Below, in pieces: positions 13,111 to 27,544 of a stretch of DNA of 64,000 bases (its first letter is position 1; each line of letters opens with the position of its first letter). The stretch is from Struthidea cinerea (Eukaryota; Chordata; Aves; Passeriformes; Corcoracidae): assembly GCA_013397865.1 (NCBI GenBank), contig VZTI01001048.1, forward strand, positions 4,742,634-4,806,633, given 5' to 3'. Under the pieces are notes generated by a model. It saw only the letters and a program-made list of their open reading frames with translations, searched no databases and was not told the origin of the DNA. A program made the position numbers and the translations under genes.

Positions 13111-16100
13111 CACACTCTCACAGTTCCTGACGTTTTAGTTAGCGTACTATGGTGTTTTTGTATTATGGGAAGTGTTAAACTGGTCCTTGTGGTCCTTGAA
13201 GCCTGTGTAATAGGATAAGGGAGCATATACATGCCATCTGAATTACTGAGGGGCTGTTGCTCACTTGTAAAGCTTGATTGCATCTAGAAATCAACATTTG
13301 GTGCAGAAGCATCTTACTTTGATAAGGTTAACTTCTTTCCTGGGAGTGATAAAGTGTTAAATAAGCACTGTGACTGTGAATGGAGTTCAGGTAATGGTAG
13401 CCCCATAAATAGATGTTCTCATTCTTAGGGGAATGGATGCTGAATCCTTTCAGAAGTTTCTCTGAGCACAAAGAACTGAAATCTTTGAGCCTGCAGTACT
13501 CGTGACCTAGCAATTAAATAAGCATCCTTGGAGAACATCTGAGATGAGCGGGCAAAATGCAAATATTTGGCATGTGCAGGAGTGCTGTATTGTGATGTTG
13601 CCACTGCCCACAGTTCTTTCCTATGTCGGCTGTGTGCTTTTTCCGGCTCTTGCATTCGGGCCCCACAGTCAGCTGGAGCAGAACAGGGCTCTTCTCCAGA
13701 CATGACAGCAGGGAGCCCTCCTGTGCTGGGGCAGAACAGAGAGGGGAGGCAGATGCATCCTTCCACTGCCAGCAATGACCTCCCTGCACCAGGCCTCAGG
13801 TGGGCAGTCCACAAACTTGACCATCTTTTGAGCTGACTAACAATAAGAATTTCTACGCTGCCAGACCAAGGCTATTTTCAAATCAAACCCAGGCTTCCTG
13901 AAGCGTGTCAGCTTCATAGATGCCCCTAGATTTCAGCAAAGACACAGATGTTGTAGCAGGCACATGCTTTGCTGAGTTTTCTGTAACTATCTCATGATCA
14001 TCACCCTGAAGGATGCAGCTAAAAAAGTCTCTGTTTGCAGTGTTTTATCTCTGTGTGCTGGCAAATACTATGCATCATTCAGAAAAGAGAAGGAAAAAAA
14101 AGTTAATGCTTTAAAAATAGAAATATAGTGCTGTGGGTGTTGATATCAAGCTGTAGTACTGGACTTGGAAACTTTTTCTTGCCCATTTTTAAAAATAAAC
14201 TACATAGCAATTTTGGCATGAAGAGTCATGTGTATCCTCTCTGTTGTTCAGTGTGTTGCACCTTGAGCGTTGTGCCAAAGACACATGGAGCAGAGTGGGA
14301 CCAAACTTTTGTCCTCTTGCTGTATTGTACCTGTATTACTGAACAAGTAAACCTGTGCATTTCCAAAGCATTTTAACTGATCGTTCAGATGGAGAGAGCA
14401 GATAGAGACCAGAGTAAGAGTGTACTTGCATAGTAACCTCTGTGTTCCAACCATGGCTTAATGTGCAGGCACACTATGTAAATTGGGCAGAAAATGAGCT
14501 GAGTCTGTGAAGGAAAATGGGAAGAATACAATTCAGCAGAAAACTACGTGAAGTGCGTGTGTGAACATTCTGCCCACAGCTTATCATCAGTGATTCTGTG
14601 TGTCTTCATTTTCAGTGCCTGCTATGAAACACCTCCAAAATTTCAGGAAATGCTGAGCCTTCACTATCTTGTCACCAGGGTTCTTGAAAAGTAGTTAGAA
14701 TTGATACAAGATCTCTAGTTGCTTTGGAAAATAATGGTTCTTTGTCTTGAATGGTGCTGCTGTTTTCCTGTGGTTTTCCCAAGCTGCAGTGTTTCAGGCA
14801 TGTGGGTGGCTCCTGCCCATGCTGAACGTCAGCCTTGTGGACTTGGGTGTCCACACATTCAGAGTGATTAACTAGCACAGATGGAAGTGTCTAGACCTTG
14901 ACTTTGGTGGTTATGTCTAGCATGTCTCAGAAAATGTATTTTCCTGCTAATGAAATGGGAGTTATTCTTACTCTGCCATGTATTTTGAGAGTGATGGTGT
15001 TGAATTCTTTGTACGTCTTCCCTGGCTTTGTTTTGCCCATTACCACAAGTTAAGTAACAGTATCTACAAAGTGAATGTTGATACACGTGGTCACCTGAGC
15101 CCCAGCCTAGGTTTCAAGGAATGATGACAAAAATATTAAGAATCTGAAAATTCAGCTTAAGTGAATTATTCTCTGGCTAATATTATGGGCTAAGGGTGTT
15201 TTGGACTTGGTTCTCAAGTAGTGAGACATGGAAATCCTTTCACAGCCATAGCAGCCAAATCTGGTCTGGGTTCACTATGCCCTGCCAGAGAGGGCTGGCC
15301 AAGTCCTAAGGCAGTCCCTGGGGGGCCTGTCCCCAGATGGAGGTCTGTGGGACTCCTCTGCCCTCTGTGCACAGCATCATGTCCCCATATCTCCAACCAG
15401 CCTGGGAAGCCTCCTCCTGCTTCCCTATGACTCCAGCAACAGACATGTGCAACAACTGAGAGCAAATTTCAGCTGCGAATGCTTGGCTGTTGAAGTTGAC
15501 TTTAGGAGGAAGAAAACATTGTATTTCCTTCTGACTTCCATGCCTTCTGCTCACTGCTGAGGGTGAGGAAAAGCCAGCAGTGACACCACTTCAAGTGCTG
15601 GCTCCTTAAATAACCATTTATATCCAGAAGATTAAGGCAGCCACAGAGGAACCTCTCAGCTCTTGGTTTTATGCCCATTATGGAGAGGGAGCAGAAGCAC
15701 ATGGAGTTTAGTGTCTCCTTACATTACACTTGGTGTCTGTGACAAAGCCTGATCACCCATTTTTTGCTTCAGCTTCACAGACACCATTTTCCATCAAACC
15801 TTTGGGGCTTCTTAATGGGTGTATAGACAGTCTTGTGGTCCTTCTTTTCTGGATGTGGCTTTTGCTCCTTGTTTCTCTCTGCCCACTGTCTAGCTGGGTG
15901 GATGGATGGATGGGCATGTGAGGATTAAGTGCTTGAGTCGGTTGATACTACAGTTCCTCTTGGAATAGACTTAGCTGTTACTTTTTCTTGTGGTTTAGCC
16001 TCTGAAAGATGATGTTTGCTTAAAAGAGTCAAAGGAAAAAGGGAAAAATAAAGGGAAAGGTGGTGGTAGTGTTGTGAGCAGCAGCTGCAGGGCGATGTGT

Positions 16101-18443
16101 CTGTGCCATGCTCAGGAGGCTCCATCCCACTGGCCTGCTCTTTCCATGGATATGCAGCACTGTCAGCTCTGTGGTGGGTCTGTGCAAATAGAGGGACAGA
16201 ACCTGAAACCATGATTGCAATAATATAAAGTGAATTTCAGTGCCGTTGTCTCCACGTGCAAGTTCTCTGTCCCCCTTTCAGTCATTAGGGAGCAAAGCAA
16301 ATTAATGCCAACAGAGGCTGATTCAAACCTTTGCCCTCATTTAAGGGATTCCAAAAACCATGGTTTTGTTATGTGCTGGAGCCAGCTGCCCTAGAGCAGC
16401 TCAAGGACTGGAGCAGTCTTGGGTGTTTGACCAACATGAAAGTCAGTGTGTTGCTAAAATTGTCAGTGACCAGTGCAGATCCATACACTACTCCTTGACT
16501 AGGACCAAATTTATCTCTTTTATGTATTTTTAGCAGACTGGGTTTTTTAAATCTCTCTTTTCAAGACAAAATGTAAAGAAATAAAAAAACCCCTCAACAT
16601 AAAAGTAGTAATATAAAAAACTCTCCAAGCAAAACAACCAAAAAGCAGTCAAGGATAAAATAAAATTAAAACATTCCCCTTGTCTGTTTTGAGTAAGGTA
16701 CATGAATTTCCAACTTGGCTTATTTAGTTTTGGAGCAAAAGCCCTCCCAGGTGTATATAGATTTTGATGTTAAAATGAGACACGCATTTTTGTAAGACTG
16801 AAATGGTATTTTGGATAACTGCGCCCAGAGTTTTTCTATTATGAGATGGGTCAAAATGGGAACAAGATGGTGACTTACAGAGCACAAAATGGTAGGTGAG
16901 CCCTCAGGAGGGAGCACGTGCCAGCCAAGCCGCCTCTGCCACCGTCAGGGAATAGGACCAATAATGGCTTCAATAAGCTTGTAGCTTTGCCTCTTGTTTT
17001 CCTCTGTCATTCTGGAATTTAATATTATGTGACATGGCCTTTATGCTAACATAGACTCTGAAAAAAGTCTAACCAAGTCTCAAGTATGATTTCTCCAAAG
17101 AAATGGCTGAATTTCATGCTTCTCCGTTAGTAAACACACAGATTTAAGAAAACCAGAGTGGTGCCCTTCTGTGGAGCACACATTTGTTTATGGTTTGAAC
17201 ATAAAGTCACATTTTTCAAGGCACTGCCTATGTAAATTATATTATGTTCCTAATGCATATGATGCTACCACTAACATCAACTTGATGCCAGAATTCCACA
17301 CTGGGTTGGGGGGAAAAAACTGTGATGAAAGCATAAAATCAAGACTCTTGTGATGCAAATGTCAGTGTTCACTGGAGCAGGTTGGCCTGAGCCTACAGGG
17401 CTGGTCAACAGGGGTTATGCTTGTGGCTTTGCAATATGGTTTGGATTCCCATTGCAGAATTCTACAGAATGTGCATTTGAATCCAGCATATAATGTAAGT
17501 GAAAGGGTGGGAGATTGTTCAGTGCATGGAGTAGATAATTTTAATCAGAAAAAAAATGCTTATAATTTAGATTTGTTTGGTGTCAGGGTGTGACAGAGTG
17601 GGCAGGTGATGATGATAAATTTTTTCAATTCAGAAGAAGAATTTCTGCAGTTACCACTTTCAAATGCCCAGTCTGAATTAGTATAACTACCACTGATTTC
17701 AGTAACAGCAGGATCAGGCACTTTTTTACCCGACTTGTTGTTGGCTGCTCTCTTAGTTATTTTTAAGAATGTGAGAATCAAGTGGTGATTTTATAATTCT
17801 TAACGGGCAGAAGGTTTTAGCTACATCACTTGCAAGTGCTGAGCATCTGGCTCTGACAGCTTTCACAGCAACAGCAAACCTTAAAAGCAGTTATTTGTGA
17901 CTACCATATCACAGAACGTAGTCCTACATCAAAATAGTATTTTTTAATTCTGTAAAAACCGTGAAGATATCGCTGGGTTCTGAATATGGCTGATATGTTA
18001 GTATGTTAGGATGATATAAGTTAGGCAATTTTTCCCTCACAGGGCTGTTCTTTACTATGATCTGTTGAAACATCCATTTCAAAAACAACCTCTATATTTA
18101 CAATGGCAATTTTGCACACGCGAGTTGTGAATGTACAAAATTTCAAATGTGAATACTTACCAGGTAGTGGTGTTTAAACATCTATTAAATTTCACATGAA
18201 CTTCCTGCTACCTGTTCAGGAAGAAACTGCAAACACAAATCCCATATTTCAGTTAAAAAGTAGGAAACATCTCTTTACTAAATTTCCACTGTATGAATTA
18301 TTTTATAGAAAGCAGTAAGTTCTTTTTCAGCAGTGGAAAAGTCTGTTTTAATACTTAATGTCACAGTGGACCTGGTTTTCTGATGACTTTGCTTTCCAGT
18401 TGGTTTCTTTTAGCAATCACAACTTATTTTTATTCTTTTTCAG

Positions 18444-18503
18444 TTGAAGAGGGTGAATCTTCAGATTTTGCTTTGACCTGGGACTCGTCAGTGACTCAAT
18501 CAG
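18444..18503 (+). CDS. ZNF423: ZNF423 N-terminal coding exon (60 nt, phase 1-1)
   Basis: This is a short internal coding exon of the zinc-finger transcription factor ZNF423. A pyrimidine-rich acceptor (tattctttttcag, AG at 18442-18443) precedes it, and a strong donor (CAG|gtaaat, GT at 18504-18505) follows. With one nucleotide (G) carried over from the previous exon, it reads V-EEGESSDFALTWDSSVTQS and leaves one nucleotide (G) for the next exon. As I recall the human protein, this matches its EEGEASDF...WDSSVT segment at about 15 of 20 positions. The segment is acidic, has no domain of its own, and lies between the N-terminal MSRRKQ-type motif (known in the family to recruit NuRD) and the first zinc finger. 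The exon length is a multiple of three, so skipping it would keep the frame. The paralogue ZNF521 has a different sequence here. No initiator exon is visible upstream in the window. Confidence 0.92.
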
Positions 18504-21500
18504 GTAAATATTTTAGGTTCTTCTGATTGCAAAAACTGCCAGAAAGCTGCCAGGCTTTTTACAGGAACTGTATTTTGTATGTCACATTCCTGTCTCAAAT
18601 CCAAGACTACCCACTGCAACACAATTTTTATATCAGTTCCATATGGTCAATAAAATCTATTACACACAGAGACTAATATACTCTTATCCTCCAGAGAGCC
18701 ATTCTTTCTTCTTGTGGGCACACTGAAACGGGTTGTGATTTCTCCAGTATAACCACTTTGAAGTTTTCTGCAATGGGCACTGTTACACATTCATTCCAAT
18801 CTAATTACATAAAAGCTGCTTTAATAGGAATTTTAAGCCTCGGTCTCAACTGGAATGTGTGTATTTCTCCTCTCGGAGGAAATTGGAAAGTACTGTCAGG
18901 GTTGGAGAATAAAAGTGGTACATCGCCATGGTAGAAAGATTTAAAATTTGAACGAGCTTTTGGTCTGCTTGACAGTAATAAACATGTGTCTGAGGCTTGT
19001 TCATCCGTGTTAGGTCAATAATTTGAATAAAAAGAGGCTCAAGAAACTGAACAGGATAAATCAAGTTTGTGTAATATGTATTGGTAACACAAGCATGAGG
19101 GTAAATGTCAGATTAGTTTGTATTTAAAGTAACTAGCCACATCTCAGTCACTGTGCCTCATGTAAAGATATTCTGCTGTCTGTTTTTAACATTAATGAGA
19201 TGCTCAGAATAATTTTGATTTTGAAGCCAGCAAGTCTATTTCTGTGCTCTCTCCACATTGGACTGTGCAATGGTATTCTCTTAAAAGCTCACCAATGACA
19301 CAAAAACAGCTCAGAAAGTGAGCCGTAATATGAAAACTGACAATGGTGTTGCATTCCTGGTTAGATGGGTTTGTAAGAGTCACAGGGAAACTGGCTCCCA
19401 GGAGACACTTTCTTACTGAAGTGAGCATCTGTCTGGTCTCGAAGGCACAAACTGCCTTTGCGTGGCACTTTGTGGCCTTTCACTTTGTACCCACTGGGCT
19501 CTCAGTTGCACTGGGTGCATCTTCTTTGGGCACTCTGGCTGTTTGGAGAGGTTTGTGTTTTCACTACTCTTTGATAGCAAATATTGCTGCTGCTGCTGCT
19601 GCTGCAAACCCCCAGCTGTGATGTCGAAGGCCCCTTTGTGCCTGGAGCTAACGGTGCATGAAAAGAGCGCTCGCCAGCTCTCTTGCTTGACCTTCATCTC
19701 AAACAGCAGTGGAGTGGAGTTACCGGTGTTATCTATCATGAGTCTTGAAGTGTATTAAATTCAAAATAGGTTTAGGCTCAAAACAATGACAAAAAAAATA
19801 TTTCTGTGCACAGCAGAGTTAATTTGGGATTTCTGTTGGTGTTGGTGACTATGCCTTAAGTAAAAGACAGACTGTGAAAGGCTTTTACCAAATCAGTAGT
19901 GTCTCCATTTTTCTTCATTTACTCCCACAATTACAGCTCTCATTCAAGATGTCGGATGTGGGATAGAATGTATTGTATGCAAGATTTATGGCAGCTTAAG
20001 GAAAATGTGTGTTAATTGGGGGATTTTTTTCTTGATACATTTAGCAGCTACAGTTGTCAATCTTGTATGTGCATAAAGATGTAATACCATATCCTATCAA
20101 GACAGGATGCAGTACATGGGACACAAGTTGCAGGCTGGAATATGATGGAGGAACTATACAGAAAAAGCTTAAAAAGCCCAAGTTTGTCGTGGTGTGGCTG
20201 TGTGGAGTCACTGGCTCTTGTGTGGTGTGGCTCCGCAGCTATATTCAGTAACTGAAACCAGTCCCTCAGTCCCAGTGTGTGAGACTTTCATTATGTTCTT
20301 TTATGATCTTCCTGTTTGCATTAGCTCCAGTAGTGTGATGTTGAAGTTCAATAAAGGGTGAAAAAACACGCTTCAATTTCTTGTTTCATGCCCCTTCCTT
20401 CCCTGGCCCAAAATGACAAAATTGCCTCCCCTTCCTTGACTCCCCCAAAAGAAAGAAAACCCAAAAGGCCAAACCTGGGACTTGTTAACTCTGAAACATT
20501 TGCCAGATGTTTCAAATTAACATATTTCTCTCCCTTCTTCTCCTGTATGTGTTTGTACATCTCTGTGTGTGTGCAAACACATACAAAATGACTTCTGAAA
20601 AATTCTGTTGGCACTCTGCACAGCTGCTGTGGGCTGGGGGAGTCATGGGTTGGGTGGTATGTAGGAACAGCAAGAGCTGTTACTGGTAGAATGTAAACTT
20701 TAAACTTTTTAAAAATATATATTTATATTTTTCTACTAGCAAAATATTTATATAGGTGCATCTGTGGGGAAAAAAGGAGGTTTTGCTGCTGTATTTTATT
20801 TTGTTCATCTAACCAGTAGAAGCCATTCTGGAAATTTTTTTTGTGAGCACGAGCTGAGTCTGCATTCATGGGCCTTGCCCAGTGGCTCTGATGACCATCT
20901 GTCCTTGGTGTGCCAAACATGGAGCTCCAAGCTTGGTGTCTCCTGGTGGGGCTTCTCTGCCCCTGACGTGTGCTGAGGGTGCACAGCCTGCGCATCCCTG
21001 ACCGGCCCATGGCACTGGGCAAGGGGCTGCCCATGGGAGCTGCTTAGTGCAGCCCATGGAAATTTGGCCGCGAACACCGTAGCAACAGAAATCCTGTGCT
21101 CAGATGGGTCTGGCTGGTGATGGCTTGGTACAGGACCATCCTTCTTTCTCTGGCAGAGTGTGTGCACAAGTTGCTGTCTTCTCTCATGTAACTGCTTGTT
21201 CCTGGTGAAACCTACGAAGGCAAAATGCTTTGCAGGAATCCAATCTGTGGTATAGTTGCACTGAGGAATTTATTTCAGCGCTTCAAATAAAGCTAGAAAT
21301 AGTTTATTTTTTTTTAATGACAACAACTTAAAGGCTGTACATAATAACTTAGAGAATCAAGAAAACATAGAAGAAGCAGAAGCTACCCTTGCACCAGGGT
21401 GAATAATCTGAGTGTCTGCTTGTGCTGTTTAACAATGGGCATATAGCAAATTTCCTTCCTCTTCAGGTTTTGTAAACATTTTTTCCTTAATGTAAAAGGA

Positions 21501-24500
21501 AGAAAAAAAAGCTTTTCCTTTCCTTTCTTAATCCAAGGACTTAGTTTGTTGTTAAATAGCTGGTCAGGAGTCTTTTGCTGTGTAAGAGGCAGAGATGTTT
21601 TCTGTTCCAGAGCAACAGTGTAGCTGAGTGCTCCTTCTCCTGCTTTCCCCACCTTAAACAGCACATGCAGCCCTTGCAGCCTGTCTGTCCTACTCCAAAT
21701 GTGTCACTGGGGGTGGACTGGGCAGGGCTGCTGGGGGCCAGGCAAGTGCTCATCTCTGCTCTGCAAAAGGAGTTCTGGCTGCTTCGAGGCCAAGATGTAA
21801 GTAAGATTCAATACTTGCAAAACAAAGGTCCGGTCAGACAATGCTGCATTTCTGTTGCAATACATCACAAGGGTATTATCTTGAGGAGCAACAAGGGACA
21901 TTTTAAAGAAGTAAAAAGTCTTAGTAAATATATAGAGAATTTAAGGCATTTTAAAGACCTCTGAAAGCATTTTATATGGGAGTTGCTGGGGAGTTTCTCA
22001 TTAGCCTGACTGTGAGGCCCCAGGGAATCTTGGCTGAATTGTCTGGGGCAAACAGAGCAGATTCTGTCTTCTCCTCAGGAGCCTGTAGACCTAAAAGCCT
22101 AATTTTTTTCTGTCTGCTTTTGAGGTAGCTGAAGGTATCTTGTTTTTCTCTGCAGCTACATGTTACAGTACTGAGCAAGAAAGAGTTTTGGAAATAGGGA
22201 ACTGTGGACCATGGTCTCGGTGCTGGGGACAAATGGCACTGGGTTTGTCTCTGTGCTCAAGTGTTTGCAGAGCGTGGGGGTTCTTTGCAGTGTTTGCAAC
22301 AGGAAAGGCCTCTCAGTGCCCAACCATCCATTAGCACATAACATTAGTGTAATTCAATTATAACATTCCTGAAATCATAAAAATAAATTACAGGTTGGTA
22401 TTCCCCGCTTTCCCCATTAGCTCCAGATTTCCTGTCCCTGCCACCGAGCTCGCAGCAGCAGCTGGGCACGCGTGTGAGGGACATGTTAAAACAGCACAGC
22501 ATGGGGAAAAAAACCAAAACACAACATTTTAGGACACAGATATTTGATGTTTTTCTGTTAAGATTTCTCCCCCGTGCTTTTTTTGTTATACAGTACACTA
22601 CTTTAGATTTTTAATTGCCTTCTGCAATTTCTTTTAAAGTTCCCTCCTTTCAGGGGAAAGAAAAGGGGAAGCAGCAGCTTTTCAGAAATGAACCACAAAA
22701 TAGAGGAAAACCACTCTGTGGTCACTCCTTTTCCTCTCTCTTATGCTTTGCATGGCATCTCCCAGCTATGTAAATCAAAATTTTCACTTGGTATCTCTAG
22801 AGGAGCAACATCTTGACACAATTTGGAGACTTATTTTTTCCGCAGGGCTACCAGAGCCCATGCTGGGGTGTTTTTAATGCTGTCTCTGCTGCTCGGTGCT
22901 CGCGTTGCCTGTTCCCTCCTGGCTGTTCCCTCTGTTCTCTTCCTCCTTCAGTCTTCTGATCCTGGTGCTGCATTGTCTGCTCCCAGTGTTGAGGTTTCTG
23001 TTCTCCTCTGTTTTGTAGAGTTGGGTTTAATTTTGGCTTCCTGGGAAAGCTGAGGTCTCATGAAGCAAACAGAGACTTGCTGCTGCAAGTATTCTTCTCT
23101 TAACTTTTTTCCATTTTCTGCTTATTGAGATAAGTAACAGAAAATGTGTTCTCCCGCCTCACCTTTCCCCTTGGGGAGGCCTGTTTTGTCTACACAGCTG
23201 CTTGTCCCTCAGCTTTCCTCCAGTACAGTGGGCTTGCATGATCCACTGCCTGGTGCCCAAGACCAAGAGCACCATCCTCACAGGGCCCCATCCCTTGTGG
23301 TATCCCAGTACCCAGGGCTGTCCCTGCCCTCTGCCTGTGGGCATGGGCTGTGTCAGGAGCACGTCAGGGTGTTCAGATGAGAGAGACTTCACAGACACCA
23401 AACTCCTTTTCCCTATTCCTACATGTATTGGATTTTGTCTCATTTAAGTTCTAAATGCAGAATGCTGTAAAACACAACATGAAATTCTGAGATCTCTGCT
23501 GCAGAGCACTGGAAAGGTCAGTTGCAATTTAGAGGACATTAGAAACCTGTTGTTTTGCAAGTACTCTGAAATTACCTGTCCTGAGTGCCTTCACAAGCTC
23601 AGATATCTTCTAGTTTTCATTAGTAAATCAGTATGAGAAGATACTGATTACCCTGGGTGAGGATTTGCAAAGAAATAAATCTTTGAATTTAGCAAAAAAC
23701 TTAAGAGACTTTGATAACTTTTTTAGTTGATTATTTTTTTTTAATATACTGTGAGATGTCAACTGGTTGGCTTTGTTATGTTGGTTTTAAAAATGGCATC
23801 CTTGTCCCTGCATTGACCTGCGAGATGCAGCCCAGTCAGTACAGTATGAGGTTCTCAGAATTTTAAACATCTGCTCTGGAAGCATCCAGAACCCCAAAAA
23901 TAAAGCTTGGAATGTTTGCAGCTCAGGTTACTGCATTCCCCACTTATTATAAGTTGAAATTTTATTTTCCTTGGTAATGTGTGGATTTTTACGGTGTCAC
24001 ATTGTGTCCTTTAGAAGAGAAAATAAAAATAATACTCATTTCCTAATTATAAAATTTATTTTTTAGCATTCATATTTTACAGATAAATACTAATTTATAT
24101 ATGTTTATATACATATTTAAAGAAAGTACTTTTGATAGTGTTTTATTAATCAGAAGATGAAGTGATAGAACGTACCTGATACTCAGATAATGTGGTGGAT
24201 GAACATCCTAGACAGGCGTAAGATTTTTGTAGCTGGATAATACAAAAATAAACAATACGAGTAATTATAAACCCTTCCCAGATTCCTCTGTTTGTAGGAG
24301 CTCACGGCACAACTCTGTTTCTGCAGTCACGAGGGCTTCCTGCGAGCCAGCCTCTGCTCCCAGCACTCCCGGGCTCCTGGGAAGTGGCATGTGGGGCTGC
24401 AGGAGGCTGTTGGCTGGAGGGACAGGGAGGGTTCCGGGTTCCCTGAAGTCCAACCAACATCGCACAGCTGTAGCACCTTCAGGGAAAGGAGGAGTATGAC

Positions 24501-25762
24501 AATGGGATTTGTGAGCACGTGCGCGTGCCATGGAAACAGCCGCCCCGCCAATCTGCCCAGGTGTCTGGTGGAGCGGCGCCATAGGTGTTCCCCTCTTGTT
24601 TGGGGAGGGAATCTCCGGCAAGAAGGAGCAATCTTCAGATGTGAACACAGCATGGGTGTCAGTATTTAAATTAGAAGCACACACCTGTGTATTATGACGT
24701 TTCCTAGAAAATGCTTACTATTAAAAATGTTAATTGGGAAAATTATAGTGATAGCACAGAGGAGGAGAATTAATTTCCATGGTACAAGAGGCGAGGAAAG
24801 AAAAGCTCATTTCCAAGTGAGCAATTGAGTGCTCCCCCTACCCCATCACCCACCCCTTGCCAGACTTCTTAAAGACAATGTATGCTGGAAAGCTGATCTG
24901 CTTGAAGGAAGCTGAGCAAGTGTAGTGCATGGCAGCATGTCATTGGTGCCCAGCTTCCCTGTGCCTAACGCCAGCTCTCCTAATTGCTACAAGCTACATC
25001 TGTAAAAGGGAGGATTTCTGCAGGCTGTGGGGTCACAGCCCTGCCTGGCCTTGCGGATAAGGGCCCAAGGACTGGTGTGCACTGGGATGCCAGCAGTGCG
25101 TCAGGACTGGTAATGGGCAGCAAGCTTTCAGTTCAATCTGGGAGTATCTCTGGGTTATGGGGATAACTTCATCTCAAGTCTTGTGAGCTTTGTGTGGAGT
25201 TTCTGTGGCTTTGGGGAGGTTCCCATAGGGTCTTCTGGCAGCAGCATCCTGCCGGAGATACAAACATGCCACCAGCATGAAGGGTTGCATACCGATGTTG
25301 TGGGGTGGGCAGGGGACAACCTCCCCAGGATTGCGTCCCTGTCTTGCTGAGATTTGTGTCCCTGTGACAAATGGTGCTTTTTGTTTAAAGGTGTGACTGT
25401 TGGCACTTTATCTGCTAGGAGATTGTAACACTGTTTCATTTCCTAGCACTGACTGAAGGAAGTCAATCAGTGATCTTCATGGGCGGATCATCAGGAGCAG
25501 CTTTCTTGGCTCTCCAGGGCTTGCTTGGTATCCCCCAGGCATGAACATCCTGCTGAAGGATCTGCCATTGAGCTGGAGTGAGCACTGGAGGCAAGGAAGG
25601 CACAGCATAGCACCTTCCCATCTTCTTCATCTCTTCCTGTGTTTCTTTCAGTGGTGCTACCCTGTTCTCCCTTGCTGCCCAAGTGAAGGGCTGTGATTAG
25701 ATAAACATTTTTTGTGTTTTTGAATAAAAGTTGTATCTGTTGTTTACGATAGCTTTCAGGGA
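18504..25762. other. ZNF423 intron between the two coding exons, first part
   Basis: This begins with the donor gtaaat. I see no exon that continues the ZNF423 frame. Contents include a CTG/TGC trinucleotide run at 19585-19605, AT-rich low complexity at about 20711-20750 and 24050-24125, and a short CpG-containing stretch near 24510-24580 with a CACGTG E-box. Everything else looks like unique, unannotated intronic sequence. Confidence 0.6.
19585..19605. repeat. TGC (CTG/CAG) trinucleotide repeat, 7 units
   Basis: Seven uninterrupted TGC units. On the minus strand they read as a glutamine run inside a chance open frame, which I do not regard as coding. Confidence 0.92.
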
Positions 25763-25990
25763 CACAACTAGGAGTAATGGGCTAAGGTAAAGCAAAGGAA
25801 ATGCTGGGCTGAATATCAGGAAACATTTCCAGGTAGTGGGGTCTAATAGCCTGGTATTATCTTCCATTACTTTGGTAATTTACAAACTAGACTGGACAAA
25901 GTGCTTGAAATTACACTGTAGGAACAGTCTTACATTAGCAGAGGGATGGATAAGGTCACCTGATAAATCCTTCTCATCTCTAATTGATCC
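25763..25990 (+). mobile_element. Old CR1 LINE fragment, 3' region
   Basis: The order of words matches the 3' untranslated portion of CR1 LINEs in sauropsids: gaatatcaggaaacatttcc, then gactggacaaagtgcttgaaa, then gtaggaacagtct, then gggatggataaggtcacctgataa, then catctctaattgat at the 3' end. It is heavily diverged and 5'-truncated, which is normal for CR1. It supports a bird or other sauropsid origin. Family assignment is from memory of the consensus pattern. Confidence 0.65.
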
Positions 25991-26842
25991 AATTCTGCTG
26001 CACTCTGGATTTGCTAATCTGCAGATTTGAGCGGGCAGAATAGAATGGTCAAGCAAATTGTGCTTTCTAGAGCTTATTTCAGTAAATATTTTTATGTAGG
26101 GTCTCAAAGCACTTTGCAAATGCTAATTAAGCCTCCCAACCTAGTAGAAAGCATTCCTTGTGCCACATATCCACGCTAATTTGCATTATACAGCATGCAC
26201 AGTACTGCAGGTTGACCTTCCCCAAAGGGCTCTGGCTTCGGAACTGATGGGCACTTGCCAGCCCACCTTGCTTTGAGTAATTTCTGCAGGTCAGTGGCTT
26301 TGCTTTTCCAAATCTGCCTTGCCTGGCTGGTAGGAGTGGGGGAGGATGAAACCATGCTGCCATAGGAAGCAGTTGCACTGGGTTTCACCTTGGTGAAAGC
26401 AGACAGCTGGAGAGTTGAACAAAAGTCTCCTGGTGAACAATTTCTTTAGTTTGCACAGAAACTTGTTCTTCTTTGACTGGTTTATACTTTGCAGTTGTAA
26501 CTGGTACCTCAAAGCTCCCAGCCTGAATAAATGTAGAACAAGAATAGTAGAATATATTATGTTGGCCTGTTGTTTAAACAAGAGAAATCAATAAAATATA
26601 ATGCCACAGTGGTGGATCTCCAGTAATCATTCTTCTTAAGAAAAAAATAAATTGTGGCAGTTGTGAGAATGGGGTTTTATAAACAAGGTTGTAAAAGAAG
26701 AAAAATAAATGGAATAAACAAGCTGCACTGCTTTGCATTCTGCGCTGAGTAAGAACATTGATATGAAACTCTGCAGTGAAGAAATGCATGAAATTTATGA
26801 TGCTCTGCCCAAAAAATCTTTCCTTATTCAGTAGAGGAAACT
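25991..26842. other. Intron between the two CR1 fragments
   Basis: Ordinary intronic sequence with no recognisable exon or repeat. Confidence 0.5.
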
Positions 26843-26886
26843 AGAATCATTTGGGTTGGAAGGGACCTCTAGTGGGTCTTGCTCAA
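26843..26886 (-). mobile_element. Short CR1 LINE 3' end fragment
   Basis: The words agaatcatttgggttggaag and ggacctctagtgggtc are the reverse complement of the avian CR1 3' end (ggtcccttccaaccc...gattct). Only about 45 bp are recognisable. The 3' end points to lower coordinates. Confidence 0.65.
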
Positions 26887-27544
26887 CATTGAACTGACTT
26901 GTAAAAGTTTTGTAGCCTTTACCGTGGTATTTTTGGTTAAATTGTCTTAAGCTGTTTTGCTTATCATGGACCAAGAGTCTAAGTATTGTTACTGTAGTAC
27001 AAAAATGTGTAGCAAACAGAAATTAAGGCCTTAATAGAAGATATATTTGCATTTCTGTGATTTAGTCTCTAAAGTAGCGTTTTTCCAGTCTCACTACAAG
27101 GAATTACGATGTCACTGTCAAAATAAACCAAGCTCATCTCATAATCTTGCATTTGTTGTGTATAAATTCAAATGAGAAAACTGTTAAATGGGACCATTTA
27201 TAATGAGGTTTGAGATACCCTATAGCTCTCACTTGGAGACAAGTGACCTTTGTCTTCTTTGGGGCTGAGTAACAGCGCGATGAAGATTTAATAGATGTGT
27301 GCAGAGACCTGGCAGGAGATTGGGGTGTGCGTGGAAGAGGCGCTCAGTGTGTCTTGCTTTACATATTTTTGAATTCCTCACACTTGGGCCTGGAGTGCTG
27401 CCTGTTGGTGTGTGCTGCTACCCGTGCCTCCTTTCTCCCTTGGGTGGCTTTGGTGTTTGTTAGTAGAAATTATTAGACAGTCACAAAACACTAAAGAGAA
27501 AGGAAAAAAACCACACACTTTGCTTGGAAACAGTCTGTGTTGCA

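Larger units (their letters stand above)
9161..18443. other. Intron of ZNF423 upstream of the 60-nt exon, second part
   Basis: I can support no exon here. Contents seen are a pyrimidine tract at about 10968-11028, a small CpG-rich patch at 11885-11970, a possible ancient amniote repeat at about 13005-13110, and a regulatory-looking block at about 10300-10860, each listed separately. The last 25 bases are the pyrimidine-rich acceptor of the ZNF423 exon at 18444. Open frames within it (up to 129 codons) show no domain and overlap open frames on the other strand. Confidence 0.6.

Noticed and set aside
19413..19739. Minus-strand open frame with a glutamine run
   Set aside because: The glutamines come from the TGC microsatellite. 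The rest has no coding signature and the plus strand is equally open.
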